Source: Haloferula helveola
GTDB taxonomy: Bacteria > Verrucomicrobiota > Verrucomicrobiia > Verrucomicrobiales > Akkermansiaceae
Reading direction: 5' to 3'
Assembly (NCBI RefSeq): GCF_037076345.1
Contig: NZ_AP024702.1
Coordinates: 5,332,001 to 5,396,000, forward strand
DNA length: 64,000 nucleotides
Position 1 is the first letter of the stretch; each line of letters opens with the position of its first letter. This document shows positions 26,710 to 35,906 of this stretch, piece after piece. The notes under the pieces were generated by a model. It was not told the origin of the DNA and did not search any database. It was given only the letters and a program-made list of their open reading frames with translations. The position numbers and the translations under genes were made by a program.

Positions 26710-29275
26710 CTTCGTCTTCGGATTCTTCGTCGGGATCTTCGGCGGGCTCGGCCTTCTTCTTGGCCAGCACCACCCGAAAGCCGTAGGTCGGGTCGGTGGC
26801 GTCCGGCGGCTGGGGATTGCGAGAACCCACATACAGGTCCTTCTCCTGCACGCTGCCCCAGCTCCCGCCCCTGAGTACGCCGTTCTCGTTGTTGAGGCGG
26901 CTGTAGGAATCGCTCACCCACTCCTGGACGTTGCCGCATAGGTCGAAGACGCCGTTCTCATTGGCAGGGAATGAGCCGACCGGCGCGGTCGTGTCGTAGC
27001 CGTCCTGAAATCCCTCGATCGGCCCGAGATTGGCGATCGCCGCGACCGGCGGCCAGTTGGCGCCCCAGAAGAAGATTCTCGGCTTCAGCCGGTCGCGTGT
27101 CGCCGGCGAAGTGCCGGCGATCTCCATCGTCCCGGCCAATTCGCTCCACTCGAAATCCGTTGGCAGCCTGTATTCCAGAGAGCGGGTCAGCCGGTCCTCC
27201 TTCCGCTCTTTCTCGGTCAGCCACTCGCAGAACGCCTCGCTCTCCTCCCGTGAGACCGACACCACCGGGTGTTCACCCTCCTTTTCACCGACGATCGGCA
27301 GTTCCGGCAAACGGGCGCCGGTCGCCCGGACATACGCTTGGTAATCCGACCGCCTCGTCTCCCATGCCGCGACCATCCAGCCGTCACCGGCAGGAATCAT
27401 CCGCATGCCAAGCGAGTTGTCCCAGAGGTCGGTGATCACCACGCTCTTGTTCTTCCGCAGCTCGATCTTCAGCTCCTTGAACTCCTTTTCGCCGAGGTTG
27501 ATCGTCCGGGTCTCCGACTTGTAACCCTCGAGGGATGCCATCAGCTCGATGCGCCCCGGCCGCACCTGATCGAGAAGCAGCGGCCCCGAGGATGACCCTT
27601 GGCTCAAACCGTTGAGATAGATCTCCGCACCGGGAGGAACGGTCTCGACCATCACCCGACTGTACGGGATCCGCCGTACCAGAACCCGGAACGGCTTCCA
27701 GTTCTCCTTTCGGGCGGCAGGCTTCAGCCCGTTCTTCGGGAAGTCTTTCTGAAACTGCGGCAGGGCCTCGTGATCGGTGGTCAGGTACCCCTGCTCGACT
27801 CCCGCGCGGACCAGCCACTCGCAGTACTTTTTCGCTTCCGCATCGCTGGTCACAACCGCGGAGACCTTCTTTCCACCCAGATCCATCTTGATGATCTGCG
27901 CGACGTCCTGTGGACGCTGCTCGGCCTCGGCGTAGGCCTTCCATGCCTTCTCCCCGACCGGTCCCACACTTTCATGACCTTCGCCGAGAGGGCGATAGTC
28001 CACCCCGACCTGATCCGTCCATGGCTCGTTTTGGGCCGGTGGCGAGTAAACTTTCAGCACCGCCGAAATCACCAAGGGCTCCTCGGCCGCCGACATCGGA
28101 ACCACGGTGGTCACCTCATAGGGCTGGTAGCCGTCCCGGAGGATGCGCAGCGACAACTCCTCGCCGACGTATGAATCGAGCACGTCGGTCGGCGTCCGGC
28201 CGATCAATTCGCCCATGCCCGACTCCCGATCGACCACGTCGATCACGTCGGCCCCGTCGGGCGTGCTGGTCACCTTGATGAACGCCTTTCGCGGCGGCGC
28301 GGGAGGCGTGGGTGGAGGGACAAGCCCGAAGGCATCCGCCAGCGGACTGCGATGCACCGCTTCCCAGCCGCCCCACATCAAGCCGACACCGAGCAGCATC
28401 GACATCAGGAACGCGCCGATCGGCCGACGGCGGCGACGATGCCTTCCCGTCCTCAGCGAGTTGAGCGCCTCGCCCAACTCACCGGCGGTCCGGATCGTGC
28501 GGCGCGAGACATGCGGCTCGCAGACGTCACAGATTACCTGGTTGAGGGCAAGCCACTGGCGCCTCTCGGGGCCGTCGGGCAGCTCGTCAGGCAGCTCAGG
28601 AAAGTCCAGCCGGTCCTTTCCGGTCGCCATCTCGTAGAGCACCTTGCCGAGCGAATACACGTCGGCCTGCGCCGACCCGGGACCCTCGGGCGGCACGAAA
28701 CCCTCCGTCCCGACAAATGTCCGCTGGCCGCGGGTGGCGACGAGGCCGATATCCGCCAGCTTGGCCTTGCCATTGACGAAGATCACGTTGGCCGGCTTGA
28801 CATCTCGGTGCGCGAGCCCGCTGTCGTGGAGGTGCTTCAGCGCCTCGGCCAGACGCTGCCCGACCTCGATGCACAATCCCGTGTCGAGCCGCTTGCCGCC
28901 CGCCCTCTTGACGTCACTCCGCACCGTCCGTGCCTCGTATTCGATCGGGTTGATGTCGCCGCCGGAGACGATGTCGTCCCCGAGTTCCATCACGTAGTAG
29001 TAAAACGCCGGCCCCTCGAGGCTGCGGCCGACGTGCAGCACATTGACGAGGCCGGGGTGATCGCGCGAGATCGGCTCGTATTTGAGGATGCCCTCAAACT
29101 CCCGCTCGAACGAACGCTCGTCCTCGAAATCCTCCCGCCAGAGCACCTTGACCGCCCGCAAGGCCCCGGTCACGCCACGCGCGAGCCAGACTTCGCCGTA
29201 GGCGCCACCGCCGATCCTCCTCAGAACCTCATGGTCCGGGATCTTCGGATCGGGGCGGACTCTAGTCGTCGGCAT
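26690..29275 (-). CDS. Membrane Ser/Thr protein kinase fused to PEGA and formylglycine-generating-enzyme-like domains
   Basis: An 861-residue fusion. Kinase domain ~15-275 has the glycine loop IGGGAYGEV (21-29), lysine K43, catalytic HRDVKPANV (156-164) and DIG at 175-177 where DFG is usual. A basic stretch and one membrane segment follow (~287-305), then a PEGA-like domain (~331-392), a linker, a second PEGA domain (~540-606) and an FGE/sulfatase-modifying-type domain (~618-833: YRLPTDFEWSELAG, NVQEWVSDSY, GVLRGGSW). In such proteins the FGE-like part is usually a ligand-binding or C-type-lectin-like sensor rather than an enzyme. Starts within the sigma factor gene (14-base overlap); osmC overlaps its end. 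Probably senses an extracytoplasmic signal and phosphorylates the co-encoded sigma factor; that link is inference. Confidence 0.88.
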   Translation of the reverse strand: MPTTRVRPDPKIPDHEVLRRIGGGAYGEVWLARGVTGALRAVKVLWREDFEDERSFEREFEGILKYEPISRDHPGLVNVLHVGRSLEGPAFYYYVMELGDDIVSGGDINPIEYEARTVRSDVKRAGGKRLDTGLCIEVGQRLAEALKHLHDSGLAHRDVKPANVIFVNGKAKLADIGLVATRGQRTFVGTEGFVPPEGPGSAQADVYSLGKVLYEMATGKDRLDFPELPDELPDGPERRQWLALNQVICDVCEPHVSRRTIRTAGELGEALNSLRTGRHRRRRRPIGAFLMSMLLGVGLMWGGWEAVHRSPLADAFGLVPPPTPPAPPRKAFIKVTSTPDGADVIDVVDRESGMGELIGRTPTDVLDSYVGEELSLRILRDGYQPYEVTTVVPMSAAEEPLVISAVLKVYSPPAQNEPWTDQVGVDYRPLGEGHESVGPVGEKAWKAYAEAEQRPQDVAQIIKMDLGGKKVSAVVTSDAEAKKYCEWLVRAGVEQGYLTTDHEALPQFQKDFPKNGLKPAARKENWKPFRVLVRRIPYSRVMVETVPPGAEIYLNGLSQGSSSGPLLLDQVRPGRIELMASLEGYKSETRTINLGEKEFKELKIELRKNKSVVITDLWDNSLGMRMIPAGDGWMVAAWETRRSDYQAYVRATGARLPELPIVGEKEGEHPVVSVSREESEAFCEWLTEKERKEDRLTRSLEYRLPTDFEWSELAGTMEIAGTSPATRDRLKPRIFFWGANWPPVAAIANLGPIEGFQDGYDTTAPVGSFPANENGVFDLCGNVQEWVSDSYSRLNNENGVLRGGSWGSVQEKDLYVGSRNPQPPDATDPTYGFRVVLAKKKAEPAEDPDEESEDEDGSDPD

Positions 29276-29924
29276 TCTCTTCGAGGCGGGCTAGCTCCTT
29301 TTTCAATACCGCACCCACCCGATGCTTGGCCAGATAGACTTGGGCCATGCTCACGTTGAGGTGCTCCTGCACCTTCTTGGCATCCCACTGTTTGACCACG
29401 TAGTAGTCGAAAATCTGATACTGCTTGGGGGAAACCTGCGCCTTGACCCGCGCCAGCGCCGCGTCGGCGATGTTCTTCTTCCACTCGACGTCCCACAGAC
29501 GCTCCAGCAGGTCGCCCTTCGGATCCTCGAAGCGGTCGATCACCGCGGTCTTGCGATCGCTGTCCCAATCACCTCCGGCCATCGCGGTATCCTTCTTCCG
29601 CTTGCGGAACTGGTCATTGATCCGCCACCGGGTCATGTTCATCAGCCAAGTCTTGAAGGAGCCCTGATTCGGGTCGTAGAGCTTCTTTTTACTCTGTTTG
29701 GCGATGGAGAGAATCGTCTCCTGAACGCAATCGTGAGCCTCCTCAGGACGCAATCCGGCCTTGATCCCAACCGCGTAGATCAGGCGCCAGTAGGTTTGGT
29801 AGAATTCCTCCCACGTGCGCTGGTCCTCCCAGTTGTCGAGGCGTGCAATCAGACTCTTCCGGGTCTGCTCGTACGCTTCCTGCAGGACTTTTTCGCGTTC
29901 CTTGTCCTCTGATTGGTCAGCCAT
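29262..29924 (-). CDS. ECF-type sigma-70 family RNA polymerase sigma factor
   Basis: A 220-residue two-domain sigma factor: region 2 (WEEFYQTYWRLIYAVGIKAGLRPEEAHDCVQETILSIAKQ, then FKTWLMNMTRWRINDQFRKRKK) and region 4 (VSPKQYQIFDYYVVKQWDAKKVQEHLNVSMAQVYLAKHRVGAVLKKEL). Regions 1.1 and 3 are absent. The start at MADQSED has a good ribosome-binding site GGGAGG five bases upstream; an in-frame ATG 30 codons earlier lies beyond the putative promoter. No anti-sigma gene is present; instead a transmembrane kinase overlaps the 3' end, as in ECF groups of Planctomycetes and Verrucomicrobia regulated through kinases. The target regulon is unknown. Confidence 0.9.
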   Translation of the reverse strand: MADQSEDKEREKVLQEAYEQTRKSLIARLDNWEDQRTWEEFYQTYWRLIYAVGIKAGLRPEEAHDCVQETILSIAKQSKKKLYDPNQGSFKTWLMNMTRWRINDQFRKRKKDTAMAGGDWDSDRKTAVIDRFEDPKGDLLERLWDVEWKKNIADAALARVKAQVSPKQYQIFDYYVVKQWDAKKVQEHLNVSMAQVYLAKHRVGAVLKKELARLEENADD

Positions 29925-29964
29925 CGGGCCTCCCCATACCACGGGCCGCAACCCTTGTCTTTCA

Positions 29965-29990
29965 CCGACTCCCGGATCGGAGCCGGTTCC
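29965..29990 (-). promoter_or_regulatory. Candidate ECF-type promoter of the sigma factor operon
   Basis: On the minus strand GGAACC (29990-29985) is followed after 15 bases by GTCGG (29969-29965), the layout of ECF promoters (GGAAC, about 16 bases, GTC). A run of nine T lies directly upstream. It would start transcription about 33 bases before the sigma factor ATG, suggesting autoregulation. This is pattern matching only. Confidence 0.35.
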
Positions 29991-30107
29991 CAAAAAAAAA
30001 CTCCGCATTTCCAAACCATCCGGCGATGCGAAGCGTGCATCTTCCCCTTTCCCGAACTTCCCCGATCCCCTACTTTGGAAGGGTTCATCCCCCCGTGCGC
30101 ATCACCC

Positions 30108-30671
30108 ATGCCACCGACATCCCCCACACCCAATCCCGCCCGCCAGGTCGAAAGGATTCGCGAGATCCTTGTCGGTCGCCAGATGGAGGCCGTCGAAAGG
30201 CGCCTCGACCAACTCGAGGCCCGGCTCGAGCCCATGCCGGTCGGAGGATCCGACGCCTGGACCGAGGAACTCGAAGCCCTGCGCCGGGAATCCCGCGAGT
30301 CGGCAGTGCGCCTGCGCGATGACTTCGACGCCGAACGCCTCCGTCAGCAGGAGGAGGCGAGAATGCTGGCCCAGCGCATCGAAGCGGTGGTCCGAGGACG
30401 CCGCCAGATGGCCGATGAGGCTCGCCAGACACTCGAAACCGAGCTCCGCCCTTGGTTCAGCCGCTGGCAGGGAGAGCTCTACGAGACTCTGCAAAAACGG
30501 GAGAACCACCTGATCCAGCAACTTCGCGAAGAGCTCGACCGGATGCGCCACTGGATGCGCGGTGAGCTTTCCGCCCAATCCGACGCCGCAAGGCTCCACG
30601 CCGCCTTCGAACAACTCGCGGCATCCGCCCAAGCTATTGCCGACACCCTCCCCCCGAAACCGAACCCATGA
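30108..30671 (+). CDS. Coiled-coil protein of unknown function
   Basis: A 187-residue soluble, highly charged protein. After a proline-rich start (MPPTSPTPNPARQVERIREILVGRQMEAVERRLDQLEARLE) almost all of it is predicted long helix with heptad-like spacing, rich in Glu, Arg and Gln, including MLAQRIEAVVRGRRQMADEARQTLETELRPWFSRWQGELYETLQKRENHLIQQLREELDRM. No signal peptide or membrane segment. The next gene overlaps its stop by 4 bases (ATGA), so the two probably act together. Divergent from the ECF sigma factor operon across 183 bases. I do not recognise the family. Confidence 0.72.
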   Translation: MPPTSPTPNPARQVERIREILVGRQMEAVERRLDQLEARLEPMPVGGSDAWTEELEALRRESRESAVRLRDDFDAERLRQQEEARMLAQRIEAVVRGRRQMADEARQTLETELRPWFSRWQGELYETLQKRENHLIQQLREELDRMRHWMRGELSAQSDAARLHAAFEQLAASAQAIADTLPPKPNP

Positions 30672-31540
30672 GCACCTCCGCCATTCCCCCCTTGCCTTTC
30701 GGCATGCCAACCGGAGCGAACCCGCTTCCTTCAAGCGTGCACGGACTACCCCCGATGGACTCCGCATCCAGCCCCGCACCGGCCCCAAGCACCCCGCACT
30801 ACTCGGCGCCCCTCGGAGCGGAACCGGAGCAACGAGGTCCTGCCCCGAAAGCGCAGCGACCGCAGATGAACCCACTGCCGGGTCCGGCCGGCGACAGCTA
30901 CAGCGACCGCGACCTCGCCGAAGCCCTCCGCCCCTTGGTCGGCACCGGCGCCACGAGCCCCGGGCCCTTTGGCAGTCTTGAGGAGTTCGAGTCGGCCCTG
31001 CGCTCGGCCTTCCGCCGGACTTTCGCGCAGTACACTGGCAGCCCCTTCGACCCCCCGGACATTCTTCGCCGGGCGCTGTGGCGCTTCGATGCGCTGGTCT
31101 CGAGCCGCAGCTACGAGGAAACGCTGGATCGTAAGATCCGCCGTTTCCGCATCGAGGAAGTCCACCTGCTCGACAAGTCGACGCTCGAACTCATCTCCTT
31201 CGCCAGCGTCAAACCGAGCCGCCATTCCGACCCGCGCAAGGTCCGGCCGACGGTAAGCCAACTGGCCACCGAGCTCACCGATCAGCCCGACCGGACGCAG
31301 TTCCGCTTTGACAAGAGCCTGCATGCGAGCGTGCGGCACGGGGAGCTGACGATTCTCGTCGCCTTGGTCCGCGGCCGTCCGGATCCGCTGGCCGAACCGG
31401 ACCTCGACTACGCCCACCGGAGGATCGAAAAGACCTTCCACGAGCCGCTCCTTCATGGCGACCCCCTCCTTCAGGAGATCCAGCCGCTGTTGGAAGAGTG
31501 CCTGCTGATCCACTCCCCGGTGTCCCCGATACCCAACTGA
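30668..31540 (+). CDS. Hypothetical protein with proline-rich N-terminus
   Basis: A 290-residue protein. The first ~75 residues are low-complexity Pro/Ala/Ser, probably disordered. The remaining ~210 residues are folded-looking, with FESALRSAFRRTFAQYTGSPFDPPDILRRALWRFDALVSSRSYEETLDRKIRRFRIEEVHLLDKSTLELISFASVKP as a helical-then-beta block; it faintly recalls cytoplasmic domains next to OmpA-type proteins in other phyla, but I would not name it. Translationally coupled to the coiled-coil gene upstream. No signal peptide. Confidence 0.7.
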   Translation: MSTSAIPPLPFGMPTGANPLPSSVHGLPPMDSASSPAPAPSTPHYSAPLGAEPEQRGPAPKAQRPQMNPLPGPAGDSYSDRDLAEALRPLVGTGATSPGPFGSLEEFESALRSAFRRTFAQYTGSPFDPPDILRRALWRFDALVSSRSYEETLDRKIRRFRIEEVHLLDKSTLELISFASVKPSRHSDPRKVRPTVSQLATELTDQPDRTQFRFDKSLHASVRHGELTILVALVRGRPDPLAEPDLDYAHRRIEKTFHEPLLHGDPLLQEIQPLLEECLLIHSPVSPIPN

Positions 31541-31605
31541 GAGGGCTCAATCCTTTCTCAGACCACCCTTGACCCTGCCACCTCGGCCGACTACGCCTCG
31601 CGCGC

Positions 31606-32802
<1,197 letters not shown>

Positions 32803-32824
32803 GAACCTGAAACCCTAAGCCTCA

Positions 32825-32849
32825 ACTCCCAATCATCATCGTCGGGAGT
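32825..32849 (+). terminator. Hairpin between helicase and ruvC
   Basis: ACTCCC (32825-32830) pairs with GGGAGT (32844-32849) around a 13-base loop, 23 bases past the helicase stop codon. It sits inside a larger imperfect inverted repeat (arms about 32806-32824 and 32875-32905). No U tract. Confidence 0.35.
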
Positions 32850-32910
32850 CAGGAGGTTGGTAGCGTCCGGAAGCGTTGAAGTTTCGAGTTTAAGGTTTCA
32901 AGTTTCCGAC

Positions 32911-33414
32911 GTGCGCGTCCTCTCCATCGACCCCGCCATCCGCAACACGGGCTATGCCGTGGTGGAGGGCGACCATCGCGAGGCGCGGGTCATCCGCTAC
33001 GAGGTCATCTCGATCCCCTCGAAGCTTCCCCAATCGTCAGCGCTTGCGGCCGTCCGCACCCATATCGCGAACGTCATCAAGGACCACGAGCCCGATGAAA
33101 TCGCCGTCGAGGGCATCATCTACGTCCAGTCGCACAAGACCGCGATCAGCATGGGTGCCGCCCGCGCCGCCACCCTGATCGCCGCCGCGGATGCCGGTTT
33201 GCCTATCTACGAATATTCGCCGAGCAAGGTGAAGCAGGCGGTCGTCGGCAACGGCAAGGCTGACAAGGCGCAAGTCGCCTTCATGATCCGGGCCCTCCTC
33301 GGGCTCTCGGAAACGCCGCCCCACGACGCTGCCGACGCTCTCGCAATCGCCCTCGCCCACCTCCAGGCATCCGACCCTTTCCGGGCCAAACTCCTTGACC
33401 GCAAGCCCCTCTAG
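32911..33414 (+). CDS. ruvC: Holliday junction resolvase RuvC
   Basis: Endonuclease that resolves Holliday junctions with RuvAB. With the GTG start at 32911 the protein has 167 residues and the catalytic acids fall at D7 (LSIDP), E67 (AVEGII), D139 and D142 (PPHDAADAL), almost exactly as in E. coli RuvC. The reading frame is open further upstream, but that region (32857-32910) is the repeat-like leader. ruvA and ruvB are not in this window; lipB follows 47 bases later. Confidence 0.93.
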   Translation: MRVLSIDPAIRNTGYAVVEGDHREARVIRYEVISIPSKLPQSSALAAVRTHIANVIKDHEPDEIAVEGIIYVQSHKTAISMGAARAATLIAAADAGLPIYEYSPSKVKQAVVGNGKADKAQVAFMIRALLGLSETPPHDAADALAIALAHLQASDPFRAKLLDRKPL

Positions 33415-33440
33415 CAGCCGGCCTCCGGTGGTTCGTAGTT

Positions 33441-33454
33441 CCCCCTTCAGGGGG
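33441..33454 (+). other. Small hairpin before lipB
   Basis: CCCCC-TTCA-GGGGG (33441-33454) lies 7 bases before the lipB start codon, so the purine-rich stretch that would have to serve as ribosome-binding site is paired in the hairpin. It might be a ruvC terminator or might limit lipB translation. Confidence 0.35.
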
Positions 33455-33461
33455 CTCTCCC

Positions 33462-34079
33462 ATGAAGATTCGCCACCTCGACAAACCCCTCGCCTACGAA
33501 GACGGCCTCTCCCTCCAACACGAAACCGTCTCCGGCATCCTTGAAGGAACCACCGAGGAAACCGTCTTCCTCCTCGAGCACCAACCGGTCTACACGATCG
33601 GCCGACGGCGCGACCAATCCTCGCTCAAGGACAAGACCGGTCTGCCGGCTCCGGTTTTTGAAATCAATCGCGGCGGCCAAGCTACCTACCACGGCCCCGG
33701 ACAGCTCGTCGGCTACCCGATCCTCGACCTTCGTGAGCGCGGCAAGGATCTCCACGAGCACCTGCGCAAACTCGAAGAGGTTCTCATCCTCGCCTGTCGC
33801 GACTTCGGCATCGATGCGGGACGCCGCGAGGGACTGACCGGCGTCTGGGTCGAGAACCGCAAACTGGCATCAATCGGCGTCGGCGTCAGCAAGTGGATAT
33901 CGATGCACGGCTTCGCGATCAACGTCACCCGCGAATGTCTGCTGCCCTTCTTCGCCATCACACCCTGCGGCATCGATGGCGTCGTGATGAGCTGCGTCGA
34001 GAACGAAGCCGGCCGCCCCGTGACGGTCGACGAGTTCGGTGCGGCCGTCACACCGCACTTCGAGGCGCTCTTCGGGTAA
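33462..34079 (+). CDS. lipB: Octanoyltransferase LipB
   Basis: Transfers octanoyl from acyl carrier protein to lipoyl-dependent enzymes, the first step of lipoate assembly. The 205-residue protein has RGGQATYHGPGQLVGYPILDL (substrate-binding signature), the conserved lysine in RKLASIGVGV and the catalytic cysteine in ITPCGIDGV. Length typical. Converges with the YebC paralogue gene, only 4 bases between them. lipA is not in the window. Confidence 0.94.
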   Translation: MKIRHLDKPLAYEDGLSLQHETVSGILEGTTEETVFLLEHQPVYTIGRRRDQSSLKDKTGLPAPVFEINRGGQATYHGPGQLVGYPILDLRERGKDLHEHLRKLEEVLILACRDFGIDAGRREGLTGVWVENRKLASIGVGVSKWISMHGFAINVTRECLLPFFAITPCGIDGVVMSCVENEAGRPVTVDEFGAAVTPHFEALFG

Positions 34080-34083
34080 CCGA

Positions 34084-34794
34084 TCAGCCGACGTTGGTGA
34101 AGACCGACTGCACGTCGTCGTCGTCCTCGATCTTCTCAAGCAAGGCCTCAACGTCGTTCATCTGCTCTTCGGTCAGCTCCACCGGCTGGGTCGGGATCCG
34201 CTCAAGCCCCGCTTTTTTCGGGGTAATCCCCAGTTTCTCAACCCCATCGCTGAGGTTCGCGAAGTCCGAGTAATCGCCGATCGCCCGCGCGAGCCCGTCC
34301 TCGACATCCAATTCCTCAAGTCCGCAGTCGATCAGTTCGAGTTCCACCTCCTCCATATTGAGCTCGTCGGTGACCTCGAATTCGACGACCGCCTTGCGGT
34401 TGAACATGAAGTCGAGTTGCCCGCTGTTGACCATCTGCCCGTTGTTCTTGCTGAACACCGTCTTCAGGTTGCCGACCGTCCGGTTCGAGTTGTCCGTCGC
34501 GCACTCGATGTAAAACAGCGAGCCATGGGGGCCCTTGCCCTCGTAGTTCACTTCGACGAAGTTCGCGGCGTCGTTCCCGGTCGCCCGCTTGATCGCCGCC
34601 TCGATCTTGTCCTTCGGCAAATTCTCCGCCTTGGCGTTGGAGATGGCCAAGCGGAGCGAGGGATTCATATCCGGATCACCTCCCCCGTTTTTCGCGGCGA
34701 GGGTGATCGACTTGGCAAGCTTCGGAAACACCTTGGACATCTTGTCCCAGCGGGCTTCCTTGGCACGACGGCGGCATTCGAAGGCTCTTCCCAT
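34084..34794 (-). CDS. YebC/PmpR-family protein (YebC_II / YeeN-like type)
   Basis: A second, diverged YebC-family protein of 236 residues. It begins MGRAFECRRRAKEARWDKMSKVFPKLAKSITLAAKNGGGDPDMN rather than MAGHNKWSKVKH, which is the opening of the YeeN/YebC_II branch; conserved NPSLRLAISNAKAENLPKDKIEAAIKRA and YEGKGPHGSLFYIECATDNSNRTVGN blocks follow. The acidic C-terminus (LEKIEDDDDVQSVFTNVG) matches the family end. Convergent with lipB. Probably binds ribosomes or nucleic acid; the division of labour with the paralogue at 4844-5596 is unknown. Confidence 0.93.
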   Translation of the reverse strand: MGRAFECRRRAKEARWDKMSKVFPKLAKSITLAAKNGGGDPDMNPSLRLAISNAKAENLPKDKIEAAIKRATGNDAANFVEVNYEGKGPHGSLFYIECATDNSNRTVGNLKTVFSKNNGQMVNSGQLDFMFNRKAVVEFEVTDELNMEEVELELIDCGLEELDVEDGLARAIGDYSDFANLSDGVEKLGITPKKAGLERIPTQPVELTEEQMNDVEALLEKIEDDDDVQSVFTNVG

Positions 34795-34899
34795 GGATTT
34801 TGTCTGACTGCCGGTATTGAAACCCCTACCCGCCCGGGTTCAAGTCCCACCCGGCCCCCTTACACCGAAAGTTTTGACTCCCGACCCCGTTCTTCTGCC

Positions 34900-35712
34900 A
34901 TGAAACGCGCGCTCATACTCCCCATTCTGCTGCTTATCGCGATCGTCGCGCTCCTTGCGTGGCAGCCGTGGAGCGCACCGGGGGAGACACCCGATGCGGC
35001 CGACTCACCCGGTGCCCAAGTGGAGCCATCGGTTTCCGTCACCGAGCCGGCTCCCGCACCCCTACCCGATCCCCCGGCCTACGAGACGGGTGAGACGACT
35101 TCCGGCGGTACCGGAAAATACTACATGGGACGCGAGATCGCCCAGGTGATGGGGCACCGGGGCATCTCTTGGCTGGAACGTGACAACCGGGAAGAGGAGG
35201 AAGCACCGTCGAAAGCCATCCGGGGGCTTGATCTGGCCGAGAATGCCGTCCTCGCCGACATCGGCGCGGGTTCCGGCTACTATACTTTCCGTATCGCTCC
35301 CTTGGTTCCGAAGGGCAGCGTCATTGCCGTCGACATCCAGCCGGAGATGATCGCCCATCTCGAGAAGCGTGCGAAAGCCAACGGCGTGAACAACGTCCGC
35401 ACCCAGCTGGGCACGATCGAGGACACCAAGCTCGAAACGAACTCGATCGACGCGGCCCTGATGGTCGATGCCTACCACGAGTTCTCCCATCCGGTGGAGA
35501 TGCTCCAATCGATTGTCCGCGCACTTCGCCCGGGCGGGCGTGTCATCCTGCTCGAGTACCGCGCGGAGGATCCCGACGTTCCGATCAAGCGCCTCCACAA
35601 GATGAGCGAGGAACAGGTTCGCAAGGAGATGGCAGCCGTCGGACTCGAATTCGTGGTGAACCACGGCCACCTCCCGTGGCAGCACTTCCTGATCTTCCGC
35701 AAACCTGGTTAG
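34900..35712 (+). CDS. Membrane-anchored or exported class I SAM-dependent methyltransferase
   Basis: A 270-residue protein with an N-terminal hydrophobic signal/anchor (ALILPILLLIAIVALLAW), a Pro/Ala/Glu-rich spacer, and a class I methyltransferase domain from about residue 115: motif I VLADIGAGSGYYTFRIA, then VIAVDIQPEMIAHL, and GGRVILLEYRAEDP. SAM is cytoplasmic, so an exported methyltransferase would be odd; the segment may be an uncleaved anchor with the domain in the cytoplasm or a retained PVC-specific feature. The frame is open far upstream but this ATG begins the signal-like segment. Substrate unknown. Confidence 0.82.
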   Translation: MKRALILPILLLIAIVALLAWQPWSAPGETPDAADSPGAQVEPSVSVTEPAPAPLPDPPAYETGETTSGGTGKYYMGREIAQVMGHRGISWLERDNREEEEAPSKAIRGLDLAENAVLADIGAGSGYYTFRIAPLVPKGSVIAVDIQPEMIAHLEKRAKANGVNNVRTQLGTIEDTKLETNSIDAALMVDAYHEFSHPVEMLQSIVRALRPGGRVILLEYRAEDPDVPIKRLHKMSEEQVRKEMAAVGLEFVVNHGHLPWQHFLIFRKPG

Positions 35713-35841
35713 GGACGAGCGCCACGCGCCTGAACCACAGCGACATTCCTCGCCCACCATGTCGGCTTCCGCGTGTGGGCCGGTGCAGATTGCATGGCCT
35801 GTTGGGATTTTGTTCACCCCAAGCATACCAAGCTGTCACCC

Positions 35842-35873
35842 CAATGTCCTTTACGTCAAACGGACTGACATTG
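35842..35873 (+). promoter_or_regulatory. Inverted repeat upstream of secreted-paralogue cluster
   Basis: CAATGTC (35842-35848) and GACATTG (35867-35873) are exact inverted repeats, 18 bases apart, in the 194-base gap before the first secreted paralogue. The position (33 bases before the start codon) fits an operator or a leader hairpin. No assignment to a regulator is possible. Confidence 0.35.
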
Positions 35874-35906
35874 TAGGGATGCTCGTTTTGAACATCCCCT
35901 CCCATC

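Noticed and set aside
30102-30875. Long open frame on the minus strand opposite the coiled-coil gene
   Set aside because: Its sequence is the antisense of a charged helical protein and has no family features; the plus-strand frames are coupled (ATGA) and look like real proteins.
34039-34899. Upstream extension of the methyltransferase frame
   Set aside because: The extension is antisense to the YebC_II gene; the true start is the signal-anchor ATG at 34900.
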